Source: Talaromyces rugulosus
Taxonomy: Eukaryota > Ascomycota > Eurotiomycetes > Eurotiales > Trichocomaceae
Reading direction: 5' to 3'
Length of the DNA: 64,000 bases
Assembly (NCBI RefSeq): GCF_013368755.1
Contig: NC_049563.1
Coordinates: 4,278,001-4,342,000 of the forward strand
Shown here: one piece after another, positions 34,742 to 47,808 of the stretch
How the letters are laid out: every line of letters begins with the position of its first letter
Numbering within the stretch: the stretch's first letter is position 1
Program-made: the position numbers and the translations under genes
Notes under the pieces: generated by a model
The model's input: only the letters and a program-made list of their open reading frames with translations
Told to the model about the DNA's origin: nothing
Database searches by the model: none

Positions 34742-37594
34742 TTAAATCTTCTCTAATTCTCTCATATGCTTGACGAATTGTTTCTTGTGAACCAGGCCTT
34801 GGAATTTACCATTGCCGATAACACAGATATATCGAAGTCCCAGTTTGACAAAACATTGGTAGACTAAATCCAAAGGAGAATGGAGATCGAGGGCCACAGG
34901 AGACTGGACAATTTCGTCAGCATTGCTATTTATATCGTCTGAGGACAAGGCATAAAACTTACCGGGTCAATGTAGATGGTAAAATCATGTACAACAGTGG
35001 TATCGTATGGGTGTTCACTGCCGTTAACGGTCCAGTTCGGGTCATGAGACATGAGACAGAATTCCGAGTCCTCGTCATCGAGCTTGTCCAATGCAAACTC
35101 GAGGTCAGTAATCGGGATCAAGCCGACCAAAACAGTGTCCCGCACTATCGGCAGCGCGCTATCGAGCTCGCCAGCCATCAGGAGATAATCAAGCTTTCCA
35201 CGCAAATCGCTAGCCTTCACGAGAGGGGACTGGGATATATCGATCATCCGGTGCCGCCCTGTGGATCGACTAAGATCACCCAATGTCTGATCGCTTACTG
35301 GGTGACCCTTGTTGTCAAGGAACGGGTAGTCGTTCATATCCGTCAGTAAATCCTGGAGAATAAAGTTAAATATCGTTTTTACTCGTCATAAGAATCATCA
35401 CTCACATAAATGCTGCGGGGTTCGATAGCATCCGCGGTCCACTTGGCACAGAGAATGGCAATAGAGAATGGAAGAACGTGGTTCAAGCTGCCAGTCAACT
35501 CAAAACAGATAACTGCGAGAGTGATGGACAGTCGAGTAACACCGCACATGGTTGCTCCTGCTGCCACCATCGCATATACACCTGGAGTGACGCAAGACTC
35601 TGTTCCTGGGACCGCAGGGCAATCGGCAAAGATAAAGAAATCCGGAAAAGTAACCGCAAAATACTGAGTCAGATGGCCGACAATCCGTCCCATAAGACCT
35701 CCTACTACCATGGAAGGCACGTAAACACCGGCAGGGACTTTTAAGCCAAATGTAATCGTTGTCAGTAGACTCTTGACCACAAATGCCCATAGCAAGTAAG
35801 CCACGACACCCAAAATCTCGTCCTTGTCGGGGCAGAGACCTGTTTTCGTCAACCCAGTAGGGTCACACGGCGCCGTGAGTTCTTCGAGAAGCTCGGCCAC
35901 TCCCACTTTGGTGTAGCGGTTCCAAAAGCTGATTATCCCTGTCACGAAAGCAACGAGAGCGACTTCAAGCATTGGCCATTGTTTGATAGCAGGTATCCGA
36001 CGAAACGATCTTGCCCACCTGCCGGTTGCTTTGATGAACAGTGCGCCAATCACGCCGCCCAGGACCCCCAAGAGAATGAAGAGGCCCATCTCAAATATCT
36101 CCCAGTCAGAGACATATCGCACTTCAAATGGCACAACTTTTCCTGTGCCATAAGGGTTGAGAAATTTCAGTGACAAAGTGGCGGCCTTGGAATTACATTA
36201 GTTACATAGTCATCAAAATATGGCGCAGGGAAACTCACAATGCAGCAGAAGAAAGTCCTAAAGAGAGTTTTTGGGGGGAAGTAGTAGCTGTCTAGCTGTT
36301 AATAAATGTAGAATAAAAGCGCCTAGCATCAGGATATTTACCTGACTTCTTCCAGTCCAAAAAGAACACCACCAATAGGAGCTCCAAAAGCCACAGCCAC
36401 GCCGCTGGCCGCCGAAGCGCCCAAGACCTCACGTCGTTTGGCGTCGTTGGTCCGATATTTGGTAAACATACGGCTGCAAATGTTACCAACGCATGTGGCA
36501 ATGTGCACATAAGGGCCTTCCTTTCCCAAACTCATGCCAGAAGAGACCGACATGATTAAAGCAAGGGTTTTGAATATGAGTGTGTTCAGTCCAAGGTAGC
36601 CGTGCAACACAAAACCACTCAGAATAACCTTCACCTCAGCCACACCACTTCCGGCCGCCGAGTAGTAAACCGTAGACGGGTTACTTCGCAGTTTCGTGTA
36701 GTACCCACTGGGACTGGCAGGGCCCGGTTCGTTTTCGGCGCCTAGGTTCTCATCCAATGTCGACAGGGAGATGGTTGAAGGGACGACAGTCTTTGTGAAC
36801 ATGGTTAAGCCGCACGCGACCATGGCCATCAGGACGGCCCAGAGGACGTATAAGGCGAAATCGACTTTCTCATTGTCGACAGCGGACAGTCCGAGTATTT
36901 GGGACCAAGACCTCCACTGGTCACAGTATGGCTCGCCCGAACAGCAACCCCTCCGGCTAGCCAGCCAGGAAGCGGTGCAGAACCCATCCTTGACATCAAA
37001 GATGCTCCTCTCGGCCACGTCGACAAAGTAGGCGATGGCAGCAGTTATACAGCCGATCAAAGCTACCAATATCCAACCCTGAGCTCCGTCAAACAGCGAG
37101 AGGACTCGACCGCGGAAATCTTGCCGGCTTCTGAGACGCCGCAGTCGGATGCCGTCTTTGATGCTATCATGAACCCAATCGATAGAGGTAAATTGATCGT
37201 ACCACAGACGTTCATCTAGGAACGACGAGGCCATCATCGAAGAATCTTTATTCGGATTGCTGACATCGCTTTCTTGGTTGTTCAACCTGGGCCCAAAACG
37301 AGCGGCCTGCGAGCCCACGCGGCTGTGATAACGAGACCGACGGAGAGTGTTTGTGGTATTGTATCTAAAGAACGTCTTTGGCCTCGAGGTTCCGTAAGCC
37401 ACCCTCTCGGCGTCCCCGCCCAACAGGCTGTCTGTCTCTTGTGCCTCTGTCTGTGCCTGTGCCATGTGCCGCCGGAAAGTAGGCGAAACGGGGGCTGTTA
37501 TCGGCGCCGGGTACTCGTGGTAATCGTAGTCGTCGTCGTCGTCGTCATTGTCATCGTGCGAAGCCGACGAGAAGGCGTGGACGGAACGAGCCAT
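34742..37594 (-). CDS. ClC-type voltage-gated chloride channel / Cl-/H+ exchanger
   Basis: Intracellular anion transporter of the Gef1/ClC-3-7 type. Exon 1 (37594 to about 36,342) encodes an acidic disordered N-terminus, several membrane helices, the anion-filter motif GSGVAEVKV and the gating-glutamate motif GKEGPYVHIA, and GAPIGGVLFGLEE. A small exon (about 36,240-36,290) adds YYFPPKTLFRTFFCC, and exon 3 (about 35,406-36,183) carries the rest of the membrane part, including FGLKVPAGVYVPSMVVGG. The C-terminal exons encode a CBS pair: MNDYPFLDNKGHPVSDQ and, after an intron ending GTCCAG near 34,915, SPVALDLHSPLDLVYQCFVKLG. The gating glutamate is present. Both Gly-rich filters are intact, so the protein should be functional. 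Confidence 0.93.
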
Positions 37595-38555
37595 TTCGTC
37601 GCAGATGTGGAAGTTCTATCTCTACTGCAAAACCCGTAAGCTGGTATTCTAGTCTATATAGTCCGGTGAGGACCCCCGAGTCAGTTGCCGGGGGTCGCAT
37701 GACCCGTCAATCTCCAAACTAGACCATGTTCACGGGGAGAGAATAAGGGGGCCCCGGAACAGTCGCCCGATCAACTGGACTGCCAAATTCCAGCAAGGCG
37801 AAAGATGCAACTCACGTATTGCTGGTATAGTCGTGCCTCAGTCTCGCCGGGCGGGCGATTCGGTTGCTTTGTCGAAACTCGAGAGGGGTAACACCGTAAC
37901 TAAACCGATGCAAGGTCCTGCGACATGCAAGCTATGCGGGCCCCGGAAGTTGGAGGATATACAAAGTCCCTACATAAGCCGGGGTGGGATCAAAGACGGA
38001 TGCATCAAACAAGTACGTAGTATGTATGTAGGTATAGAAATATGTACGATGGAGGCAGAGAGCCAAGATATGCAGGGATAACAATGATGACTGGAGGAGA
38101 GATCGTCGAGCACGTTAGTACTTGGTAGTCACATGCGTGTGGAGCAGGGGTCACGGGTGGAGCCTTGTCACCTTGTGGGTTGTTGACGTTGGCAGGAGCC
38201 GGATCGTTTTTTCCCCCCAAGTCTTCTGTCTCGCTCTGACTCAAGCATTATTGTTCAGCTCGACGATATCAGATGCTCGGCAGAGATGAATGAATAGTTT
38301 GCGAATAATGCGCTCATCGATCTCCGGTGTCACGTGATTCGGCTGGAAACGGAGAAAGAATAATAAACAATCGTTGCTAATGGTTGCTAACGAGCGACAT
38401 AGGTGGGGTTTACGTAGGAAAAGAAGATTATCTAGAGGTTTGAATTTGTTTCCATCTTGGAAGGCTGCTATAGCGACCTGGTGCTTGTTTTCATGGAAGC
38501 TATGCTTCGTGCCAGTTACGAGGCAGTCAACTATCAATATAGAACCGGACGTCGC
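37595..38555. other. Boundary stretch between the ClC gene and the metabolite cluster
   Basis: No gene is supported. It holds the 5' side of the ClC gene and the 3' side of the first cluster oxidoreductase, and marks the change from housekeeping to cluster genes. Confidence 0.4.
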
Positions 38556-40224
38556 TCAAAGCTTGAAGTACCCCGGTTGTAGAACTTGAAAGACACCATC
38601 TGGATCGTACTCCTTTGCGGCATTGTGCAATTTGGCAACGTTTGTCTCTCCATAACCTCGAATAGGATCTTGGAACTGACTTGCATAATTCATGTAGATA
38701 TACCGATGATTGAGTCCCAGCTCCTGAGCACGCAAGGTGGATTCGGCCAGCCACTTAGAATATGCTTCAAATACGATATCATCATCAGCTGCATCTCTCC
38801 ACATGGCACTCAAGGCAACAAGCATGAGTGGCTCTTTCTCGTGTTCTAATCCCAGTGAATTGCCATTTTTATCGCCCATGTGTTCCATCATAGATGTGGT
38901 AATGATCTGAAATGTCAAGACCGGTATGACACCAGCCACTTTATCTTTTATGGGATCCAAAATTTGTACCCAGAGGTCACTGATCCCCTGTGCGAGTCTG
39001 AGATCCAGATGAAATGTTGCAGTCCAGTAGCTTTGACGCAGTCCATTAGGGTTCGAGACACTGTGATCTTCAATAACGTTGACTATGGTTTTTGTTGATT
39101 TTGTCACCTGGATAGGCTCTTCGATTTTGAAAAAAGCATCAAACACTGTTGGATGCACTTCTTCATCCGCTATTGGCTCAGCGTAGTCCAGCTCGCTCAC
39201 GCAAATAAAATTGCTCCCTTTCTGAAGGTAAACGATGCTGAAAAGCATTGTAGCACTGGGATCCCGTCCTCTCTCTCCAAAGTTCACAAAAGCCTCGATA
39301 AGACTGTTGTTGCGAGCACCAGCATGAACTACCTTTCCTATCCACATTAGGCCTCTATCGTGAGGATAGGTATGCAATTCAAAATTGGTCACTATGCCAA
39401 AATTGTTACCCCCGCCTCGAAGCGCATGATACAAAGCTTTGTGAGAAGTTGGAGTAGCTATGATTATGTCTCCTGAAGCTGTAACAACTTCATAGCTTGC
39501 AACATTATCGCATGCCCATCCATGCCTGTTACTGAAGAAGGAGATACCCCCTCCGAGCGATAAGCCACCAACGCCGACGTCCGCTATACGCCCGCCAACG
39601 ACGGTCAGGTTTTGATTTTCTAATTGGCGATAAACATCTCCCCATCCGTTTCCTGGGCCAACAGATACTGTTGCCCGCTCTTTGTTGACTGTGATATCGT
39701 TTATTGCGACTAAATCGATGGTGAGACCACCTTCCAAATTCGACGCGCCAGAAAACGCTGCGTGGCCGCCTGATTTGACAGCAAAAGGGCAATTGGATCT
39801 TCGTGCAAGTATTACAGCGGATGCAACATCATGCGAGCTCTCGGGAAGAAAAATGCACGCCGGCAGTGTCTGAGACTGCTGAAGCGACCAGAAGCGTGAC
39901 AACTCGTTTTCATACAATCTCTCATCAGAGAATGTAACTTGGGAACCGAAATCTTCTCGTAACGCACTACACTTCAATGATGCTTAGTCTAGTATACACA
40001 TGGGATACTTCTCATTAACTAGAAGTATTAAGGAAAGAGGGATAGAAATATGCGTTGAAGGGAAATTGATTGCTTACAGCGCTCAAACAACCTGTAACCA
40101 ACTGCGGCTCTGATTGTAGTTCAAACTTATTCACATCAGTACCTAATGGCGTTTGTTTTAATGCATCTGATCCACAAAATGCACCTGCGAATATAACTGC
40201 TTTCAGTGTCTTGAAGAACCTCAT
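38556..40224 (-). CDS. Secreted FAD-linked oxidoreductase (VAO/BBE family), monocovalent type
   Basis: Flavin-dependent oxidase of the berberine-bridge-enzyme group, likely a tailoring enzyme of the adjacent cluster. Two exons: one from 40224 to about 40,075 and one from about 39,967 to 38,556. The junction reads VTGCLSA-CSALREDFGSQV. A signal peptide is present (FKTLKAVIFAGAFCG). The FAD-binding PCMH domain shows FAVKSGGHAAFSG, with the His that takes a covalent flavin link, and VGVGGLSLGGGISFFS. The second attachment Cys found in bicovalent members is absent; the position reads GGRIADVGVGG. The C-terminus has NYASQFQDPIRGYGETNVAKLHNAAKEYDP, the BBE-domain end. It is divergent from the other flavoenzyme at 41,641. 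Substrate unknown; related enzymes in fungal clusters include oxidative cyclases. Confidence 0.88.
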
Positions 40225-41640
40225 TTTCGGTATTGTGGTTATTTCCCAAATTGAAGCGCTTCTGTTCGCCCTTATTTGTGGATAAGTTTAGATTTTCTAG
40301 TTCGCCTTCAATTTGATGTTTGCTTGGACGACTAGAATTGGACCTGTTGGCGACGAGTCTCCAAATGCGTCCAAATCAATACCATGTCAGGACTACGCCG
40401 TCCGTAAACAGAGCTAGAACATACCAATGCTCTACGTCAGAGTGCCCCGTGGGTCACGATCGTAGTAAGTGAATCAAATGAGATCTAGCAAGGAGAGATC
40501 AAAATGGAAACCATCGGAACAACCAGCTATTACTTTCGATAAAACAAGAGCTAAAGAACTGAAACATAAATTCCAGAGTCTTCAGGCGGGTATCGTAGAA
40601 GTCGATCGTGCTTGTATTGATCTTCTCCCCATTGCATGTCTCGGCGCACACCATGATTTCCATAGTCATGGAACAGAGCCACAGTCAGGGAAACGTACCA
40701 TGATTTGTTCGACCGACCTCCGAACGACCCATAAGGTTTCGGCTCCAACCCCATATGGATATAACTCACTGATTAGCATGAAGACTGCATACTATTGCAA
40801 GGATAGACCAGAAAGTTAGACTAATACCCCTTGTTCGGAACAGCAATACCACTTGTGGGTAATTATGCCAGAACAAATATTAATACCAGAAAGGTTGTGC
40901 AAGACTGGTATTAGACTATAGATATTCATTATTATAGCCCATAACACGGGTGTTGGGGCTAGAAAGTCTCCACCGATACACGTATCGAAAAGTAAGTCAT
41001 TGCCAAAGATCTGAGAATCAAAAAACATGCGATTTAAAGTTTTGAATTACATTTTTAAGTCGACTTTTCAATATCTGTTATCCTCGGCCTGAATATTCTT
41101 TTTCATAGAGTGAGTAGTAGTTGGAATTATGAGTGACATTTGTTGTTTTCGTACGTGTGTGGATACGCACATCTTGTATTGTTGCGTATCGTAATACCAC
41201 GTACGGTTCTAGATCGTACTGCATCGGACACAGGAATTCCCAAGCTGATTGGCCAGATCTCCGAAAACATCATGCTGTATACACAGGCCGACCAACAGCT
41301 CCGACTTGCTGAAAAGCAACAAACAGCTTTCACAGCCGGCACACTTCGTCCGTCGGAGTCAACAGTTAGCTCTATTAGTTTTATGTAGCAAAGAAGACCA
41401 AATAATACCATGGGGCTGAAATGTGGACACTTCCATAATAATACTCCGTGGTATATCAGTGAACTGCTGGCGCAAGGTATTCCTATGATCGTGTGCCATG
41501 GTTTGTTCGCCTTCTATGCTTCGTTTATAATTCAATTTACATTCATTATCTGGACTTGAAGTTGTCCCTAAGGTGATATCCACCACTTTCATCTCGACCT
41601 GAAAGAGCATCACAAGACCAAAGGGTTCCTCGCTTCGGAC
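40225..41640. promoter_or_regulatory. Divergent promoter region between the two flavoenzyme genes
   Basis: The 1.4 kb separates two divergently transcribed cluster genes. CCTCCGAA (the reverse of TTCGGAGG) is at 40717-40724. The frame at 41,200-41,388 on the plus strand has a protein-like stretch (KLIGQISENIMLYTQADQQLRLAEKQQ) but no start or partner exon I can support. No other gene seen. Confidence 0.45.
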
Positions 41641-43623
41641 ATGGGCAACATGCGTAGCTTGGGTAGCTTCATACTTTGTTCCACTTTGGCTTTTGCCAAA
41701 GCTGCTCCCGAGCCTACTTGTAATTATATCGCGGGTGATGCTGGATGGCCAACTCGATCGGAATGGGACCAACTCAACCAGACGATAAGTGGTCAACTTA
41801 TCCAGACAGTTCCCATGGGAAGTGTCTGTCATTATGAGCCGTTCGGAAACTACAATGAGACAGAATGCAATGAATTGAGGAAGGACTGGGATTTCCGGCA
41901 TTGGAAGTTCAAAGTCTGGGAGATGGGACAAATCCAGTACGCTATACTATTATAAACACCTACAGCATGTTGCTAACCATGTATAGCGTCACTCATCCAT
42001 CCGAGATAATGAACCCTTATTATCAAAACCGATCGTGCGATCCGTTCACATCAGCTGAGACTCCTTGCGAGCTCGGAAACTATGCTTCTTATTCAATCAA
42101 CGTTACTAGTGCCCGTGATGTTATTGCTGGTATTCAATTCGCAAAGGAAAAGAATATCAGACTGGTGGTCAAGAATACTGGTCATGAGTAAGACGAAGAC
42201 CCTTTTACTATACTACAAATTCTGCAATTCGTAGCCATGTCACCTATCACACAGTGCTGATAATAGGACTTTTAGTTATCACGGCCGATCAAGTGGTTCG
42301 AACAGTCTCGCACTCTGGATGTATAACCTCAAAACATCAGAGATCAATCACAATTATCGGAGTTCTTACTATTCCGGAGCTGCTGTAAGGCTTGGAGCCG
42401 GTATGGGAGTTGGTGAGTCTTACATGGCTGTACACGAACATGGCTATCGTATTGTCGGCGGTGAGTGCGGAACTGTCGGAGTCGCTGGCGGTTATTCACA
42501 GGGAGGTGGTCATTCGGTCCTAACTAGCGAAAATGGGCTGGGATCCGATCAGGTCCTTGAGTGGGAGGTCGTCACCACTACGGGTGAGTATCTGATTGCA
42601 ACTCCAGAGCAGAATTCCGACTTGTACTGGGCTTTGAGTGGTGGAGGCGGTGGCACATACGGAGTCGTCGTCGGTGTCACAGTCAAGATTTTCAAGGATG
42701 GTCCATTTGCTGGTGGTGCGTTGGTTTTCAATAACACCGATACACCTGGAAAAGAAGTGTTCTGGAAGGCCGTTGAGCTCTGGTATCAATACTTCCCGTC
42801 TTTTACTGTCAACAACAACACCGTTCAGTTTGTGCTTTTGAACAGCACCCTCGATGCTCAAGCAATCAACTTGCCCGGTCAAACAGTCGAGGATGTAAAC
42901 AAGCTCATGGCTCCATATCTCGCTGAACTCGATGGCCTCGGTATACAGTATAGTTTTACTACTGAATACTCGGAGACATACTATGATCATTTCAACAATT
43001 ATTACGGCCCACTTCCTCACGGAGCGGAGCCAGTGACCACTATCCTCTACGCCCGACTCGTTCCCCGCAAGGTTATTCAGGATAAGAAGGCTAATGCCAA
43101 GCTTATTGACTCGTTGCGTTCCGTTGTTGAAAGTGGCAAGTGGCTTATTGGTTGCGGCGTCTTCAATTTGCAGAATAAAATCCACCCAGATAATGCTGTT
43201 TTGCCTGCTTGGCGGGATGCCCAGGCTGTTTGCATTGCTAATGGATTCTGGAACTTTGAAGCGACTGCCGAAGAGAACCTGAAACTCAAAGAGGAGTTGG
43301 CTGATTTCCATGCTCCGGCCATGGACGCAGCGACTCCTGGCTCAGGTGTATACATGAATGAAGTTGATCCTCTATACAAGGGCGACTGGAAGGAAGCGAT
43401 GTATGGAGCGAACTATGAGCTTCTCTTGGACATCAAACACAAATATGATCCAGATCACCTCTTATTCGGACACATGTCTGTTGGAAGTGACGAATTCCAC
43501 TTTGATGGGAGCGGCAGATTGTGCTATGGTCAGCAAGACTCTAACATCAACCTTGATGTAGGCTTAGTTAACCAAGCCATGGGTTGGAGGAGTTCATGGT
43601 CTATGAATTGGGGCCGTGAATAG
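41641..43623 (+). CDS. Secreted FAD-linked oxidoreductase (BBE family), bicovalent type
   Basis: Second flavin oxidase of the cluster. Three exons (41641-41936, 41987-42187, 42276-43623) join in frame as GQIH-VTHPSEIMNPYY and NTGHD-YHGRSSG. A signal peptide is present (GSFILCSTLAFAKA); a start at the next ATG, 41650, is equally possible. The PCMH domain carries TGHDYHGRSSG, with the His attachment site, and GGECGTVGVAGGYSQGGGHS, with the Cys attachment site, so the flavin should be bound through two covalent bonds. Several N-glycosylation sequons occur (NQT, NET, NRS). The BBE C-terminus is present (YMNEVDPLYKGDWKEAMYGANYE, KYDPDHLLFG). Bicovalent attachment raises redox potential in known BBE enzymes, fitting a difficult alcohol or ring oxidation. 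Substrate not readable. Confidence 0.93.
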
Positions 43624-44372
43624 AGCGAGACTCAGGCAAGCATATGTATCAGAGAGCAAAATCGCATTTTTATTTTTGCCCTTTAAATGACCCACGGCTG
43701 TTGTAACACAATACAACGTCTTGAGTTCTTTTTCCTTTGTAACATTTCGCTTGTAGGTCAAGTTCCGACCAGGTTCATACATATATCTTATTACTTGATA
43801 GACATATTAAACTGTAGAATTATGTGCATTGTTTATTTTGAGGTAGTCAACAATCCAGGATCTCTAATCTAATGTCGTTTTTATCCCACACTTGCAACTT
43901 CATATATTAGGGAGCCAATCTCACTCTATAAAACCTGCAGATATTTCAATCGATATTGTAAATCAACGATTCTAAGCTGTATTGCCACGATATCATCTGC
44001 TTCAATTAGGATGAATAAGTGGAGCGCCGTGCAGGCGGCGGAACCCGAACGATGAATTTGTTGAATTATCAATCGGTATTATTAAAGTATCGAGACCGTG
44101 TTCGTTCGGAGATGTCTGGGGCCACAAAAAGGGGTCGGCTGAGCTTGGATTCGGAGGCTGCCTCCACTAAAACCGCCGCAGTGTGTTACGCGAATGTGTT
44201 CGGAGGATGATATTCTACATAACTTCTACGCCACATCCGATTAGATATATCTAGACATACGTAATTGTATATGAAGCAGCAATTATATACCATAAAATAA
44301 TTTCCACTGGGTTTTAGCTTCCGTGTAATGCTGCAAGAAATCTTTCCATTTTGCAAGACCATTTAATTCAAC
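43624..44372. promoter_or_regulatory. Intergenic stretch with promoter of the hydroxylase/desaturase gene
   Basis: Three closely spaced motifs lie 170-270 bp before the start codon: TTCGGAGA at about 44104, TTCGGAGG at about 44151 and again at about 44199. They are candidate sites for a binuclear zinc-cluster regulator. Confidence 0.5.
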
Positions 44373-45429
44373 ATGGCTACGAAGACTATCGCAGTGCCCG
44401 CCGTCGTATATGCAAACATTAACTATTTTTTGGAAATGAGTGAAGGAGGAACCGATGTAATTTACCCAGGAACAGCCACCGACAAACTGCGGCCACTCAA
44501 GTCTGTGACCATGCCAGTCACAGATTTGCGAACATGTAAAGACGAGAACTTTACATTGGACATGCATGGCTTCCAATTTGTACCGCACAAGACGGGCGAG
44601 AAGACCTACGAAGATCAGGAGAGAATCAAAACAGTTTTCTACGATGAGACAGCTGTACTGTTGAAAGCCGTGTAAGTTTCTTCACATTCTCAGAGCCCCA
44701 GTCATTTCAGAATTTATTGCCCTTTCTCCGCTGTCCCTAATCTAAAGCGCTGACTATTGACATATTTCTAGAACAGGAGCAACTCGTGTTGTGCCATTCT
44801 CCCACCTTGTTCGAAAGAATTTTGTAGATACTGCTGTTGAAGCTGCAAAGAAAGCCGCTCCAACAGATATCATTCCAATCATGACTCCATCACTCTTAAC
44901 TCATATTGGTAAGAAAACCAAAGTTCAACCATATGAAGACGTAAATGATGCTAAACATTCTTTAGATCAGTCATACGATGGTGCTAAGCAAGTTCTTGAA
45001 GCCAATTTGCCATCTGCCGAGGCCGAATCACTCTCAAAAACAAGATGGGGCATCATCAACGTCTGGCGACCGATTGGCAGCCCTGTCAAGAGAGACCCTC
45101 TCGCAGTATGTGATGCTCGATCTTGTGCAGAGTCGGATCTTCGCAAGGTCTTCGCCCAGTTGCCGTCACAAGGTGATGGAAGCAAGGTTTCGAGGGGAAA
45201 AGGCTTTGAAGTTTTCAATGTAGCTCATAACCAAAGCCATAAATGGTACTATGCATCGACAATGACACCAGATGAGACATTGATGATCAAGTGTTTCGAC
45301 TCGAAGACAGATGGACGGGCTCGAAGAACCCCACACACGGCGTTCCAGACAGACTTTGACGAAGGCCCAGCGCGACAGAGCATCGAGGTTAGATGTTTAG
45401 TTTTCTGGGAGAATGATACCGCTGAGTAA
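44373..45429 (+). CDS. CmcJ/AsaB/GA4-desaturase-like hydroxylase
   Basis: Member of the fungal family named after gibberellin GA4 desaturase, AsaB and the cephamycin CmcJ protein, found in many secondary-metabolite clusters as a hydroxylase or desaturase. Two exons (44373-44671 and 44772-45429) join across a 100-bp intron as LLKAV-TGATRVVPF, giving 318 aa. The family features are visible: DLR-KDENFTLDMHGFQFVPHKT near the start, FSHLVRK, the KTRWGIINVWRPI-PVKRDPLAVCDARS core, and WYYASTMTPDETLMIKCFDSK near the end. No signal peptide or membrane segment is seen, so it should be cytosolic. Some family members have lost the iron site, and I cannot tell from sequence whether this one is a true oxygenase. 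Confidence 0.85.
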
Positions 45430-46072
45430 TTTATGTATACTGGGTTTTTCGAGAGCCTTTGTAGGATCTAGAATTCTACTTGAAATAAGACGGTTTACAT
45501 ATACGAATATGACATCGCACCTAACAAATACTAAATGGATAGATCAAATACATGAGAACTTCGAGCATAGATTTGGCTTCTATAAAATGGCTACCTGGGT
45601 ATCGTGGTCCCCATATTATACCAGCAAACTGTTATCAAACTTTATGTCGAGCTCAATGCATGCTAAATTATGTTACTATTCTGTATTCCAAACGAAGTAA
45701 GAGGGGGATAGCACCAAAAGAATGATCGTTCACCGTGATTTAGTCGAACTTTGATCAACTTCCAGCAACTTTAGACATGTGTAGCCTCTAACATATTTAC
45801 TTGAACTACTTGAGCTTTGCTACTACTGGCATAAATATCATATGTCAGCATGTACAAACACTTAGGTCTTATGGATCACTAGTGTTTTGAAGTCCATGTG
45901 GCCGGTATACCGTACCCGTCGAATGCATAAGTAGAAATAGAAAGTACTGTAAGATAAAGAATTCGGACATATGGCCGAAGCAATATGAAAATTTAGATAA
46001 ATATAATAAATTTGATAAGATATTGTTCTAAACGAATGTATACATACATCGTCTTTGACAGTTCATCTATTC
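45430..46072. other. Convergent 3' intergenic stretch
   Basis: It lies between the ends of the hydroxylase gene and the MFS gene, so it should carry two terminators. It is AT-rich. No gene seen. Confidence 0.4.
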
Positions 46073-47808
46073 TCACAGGTTCTTCACCTGGAACTTCTCC
46101 CTGAGCGTCTCTCCATACCTGATAAGTAAGAACGACACCAAAACTAGCGGCAAACAAACAACCGCAAGCAAGGTATTTCCCCACCCGACACCGAATTTAT
46201 CGTATATAGTCAAACCGAAAAGTGGCAATAAGCCACCCGAAATAGACCTTACTGCCGTAATTGCTGCAACAGCGGAAGCAGCATAGATGGTAAATGAATC
46301 AATCAGGTACATTTGCAGCACCATAAACAACAACAATTGCCCAAGGCCAATGAAAACTGTGCCAATTATGGGAACGATCCAATGAAGACGCCATTCCGCG
46401 GTCCAACCATATATCAATAAGCCCACCGGGAGACACAACACCGCGAATGGTAGAGGTGGAAGTCTGTACTCTGGTTTGATGGTGCCTTTTTTCTGGGAGC
46501 CTATCACATCGGTTTCAGCATTCTCCTGAGCGGCCTTTCTTTTGATCATTTTGTCTGACGTTGCACTAAATATGGCAACGCCGAGGAAAGACCCCAGCCC
46601 AAGCCCAAGGAAACATAAACCGACATTGCTGGTAGTGAAGCCATAATATCGCTGGAAGACCTCGGTGAATGAAGTGAATAATAGATCTGGAAGTTATCAG
46701 CACGAAATCCGGAATTCGAACCAGAAATTGATGATGTAGAAGAGCAAAAGTGTATTGCGAGGTAAGAATCACTTACACATATATCCGTATGTGACAGCGA
46801 TGAACAAGGATGTAATGATCACGATCGGGGAAAGCGTCAGCATCTTCAACGGACGAACAATGCTGCGCAAAAAGTACGCTCTGCGCGAAAGACCAATGTC
46901 AAGCTTGGATCGCAGCAGCTGGTTACCCGTTATTTTACGCAGACGATGAACCTTTTGCTCGAGGATAACCGGATGATAAGTCTCCTTCAAGACAAACATC
47001 ATGAAAATCGAGAAGACGGCTCCGGAAATAGCTAGAAGCCAGAAATCCCAACGCCAGCCGAATTTCTCCGCAATGATCCCACCAGCCATGGGACCAAGGA
47101 TAGGGGCAAAAAGAGCACCGACAGTATATGCTGCTACCACGGCGGCCCTTCTTTCTTGTGGAATCATGTCCGTGATTGAGCCACCTCCAATTGTCGCAGG
47201 ACAGGAACCAAAGAGTCCATTAAAAAATCGAAAGATGATCAGAGTTTGGATATTGGGCGACAGGGAGCACGCTGCGGCAAAGATGGTGAAACCGACGTTA
47301 CAGACATGATATATCGGAACACGACCGTATATTTCAGACAGAGGCGCAATTATCAGGGGACCGGCAGCGAATCCAAGAATGTATACTGATACAACGAAAG
47401 CGGCAACCTGCAAGTTTCCATTGTCGAATTCTGCCATCAACTGCGGTACAGCGGGCGCAATTATTGCTAAGAAGCAGCCAATATCAGCTTGATTGCCCTC
47501 ATCTTTCAAATCAAATGGACAATAGGAATCTTACAGGACGCAAGTGCAGTCAAGAATGTCATTGCACTAATTAGGAAACAAGTGGACATGGAGAGCCAAC
47601 GAGGCCAATTGTAAGGGTGTTCAGGATCTTCATCTTGATCCCACCATATGACATTCGGGTCCGGCAGACCATCAATCTCTTCGATATCAGACAAGCTGGA
47701 GGCTCCTATTGGCACTGCTGTTTGTGCGCCATTGCTCTCACTGAGCAATGGCGTTCTTTCACTAGATTCGAGAGCCATGTGGGTGTTGAGAGCAAGCGAC
47801 TCAGTCAA
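46073..47808 (-). CDS. MFS multidrug/metabolite transporter, DHA1-like
   Basis: Plasma-membrane proton antiporter, probably exporting the cluster product. Three exons: one from 47808 to about 47,536, one from about 47,470 to about 46,784, and one from about 46,687 to 46,073, joined as ALAS-SIIAPAVPQLM and GYM-YLLFTSFTEVF. The cytosolic N-terminus (about 80 aa, with PEHPYNWP before TM1) is typical of fungal DHA1 carriers. Family features are PLIIAPLSEIYGRVPIYH (loop 2-3 motif) and GALFAPILGPMAGGIIAEKFGWRW (motif C with the glycines of TM5), and about twelve hydrophobic helices are present. Between TM6 and TM7 is a charged loop (KETYHPVILEQKVHRLRK). The substrate cannot be read from sequence. 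Confidence 0.9.

Noticed and set aside
34915..34975. Possible broken CBS domain at the end of the chloride channel
   Set aside because: An intron ending at GTCCAG with a CTGAC branch site restores a normal CBS sequence.
42520..43311. Long minus-strand open frame opposite the bicovalent flavoenzyme
   Set aside because: The plus-strand BBE protein is complete and motif-rich here; the antisense frame is not.
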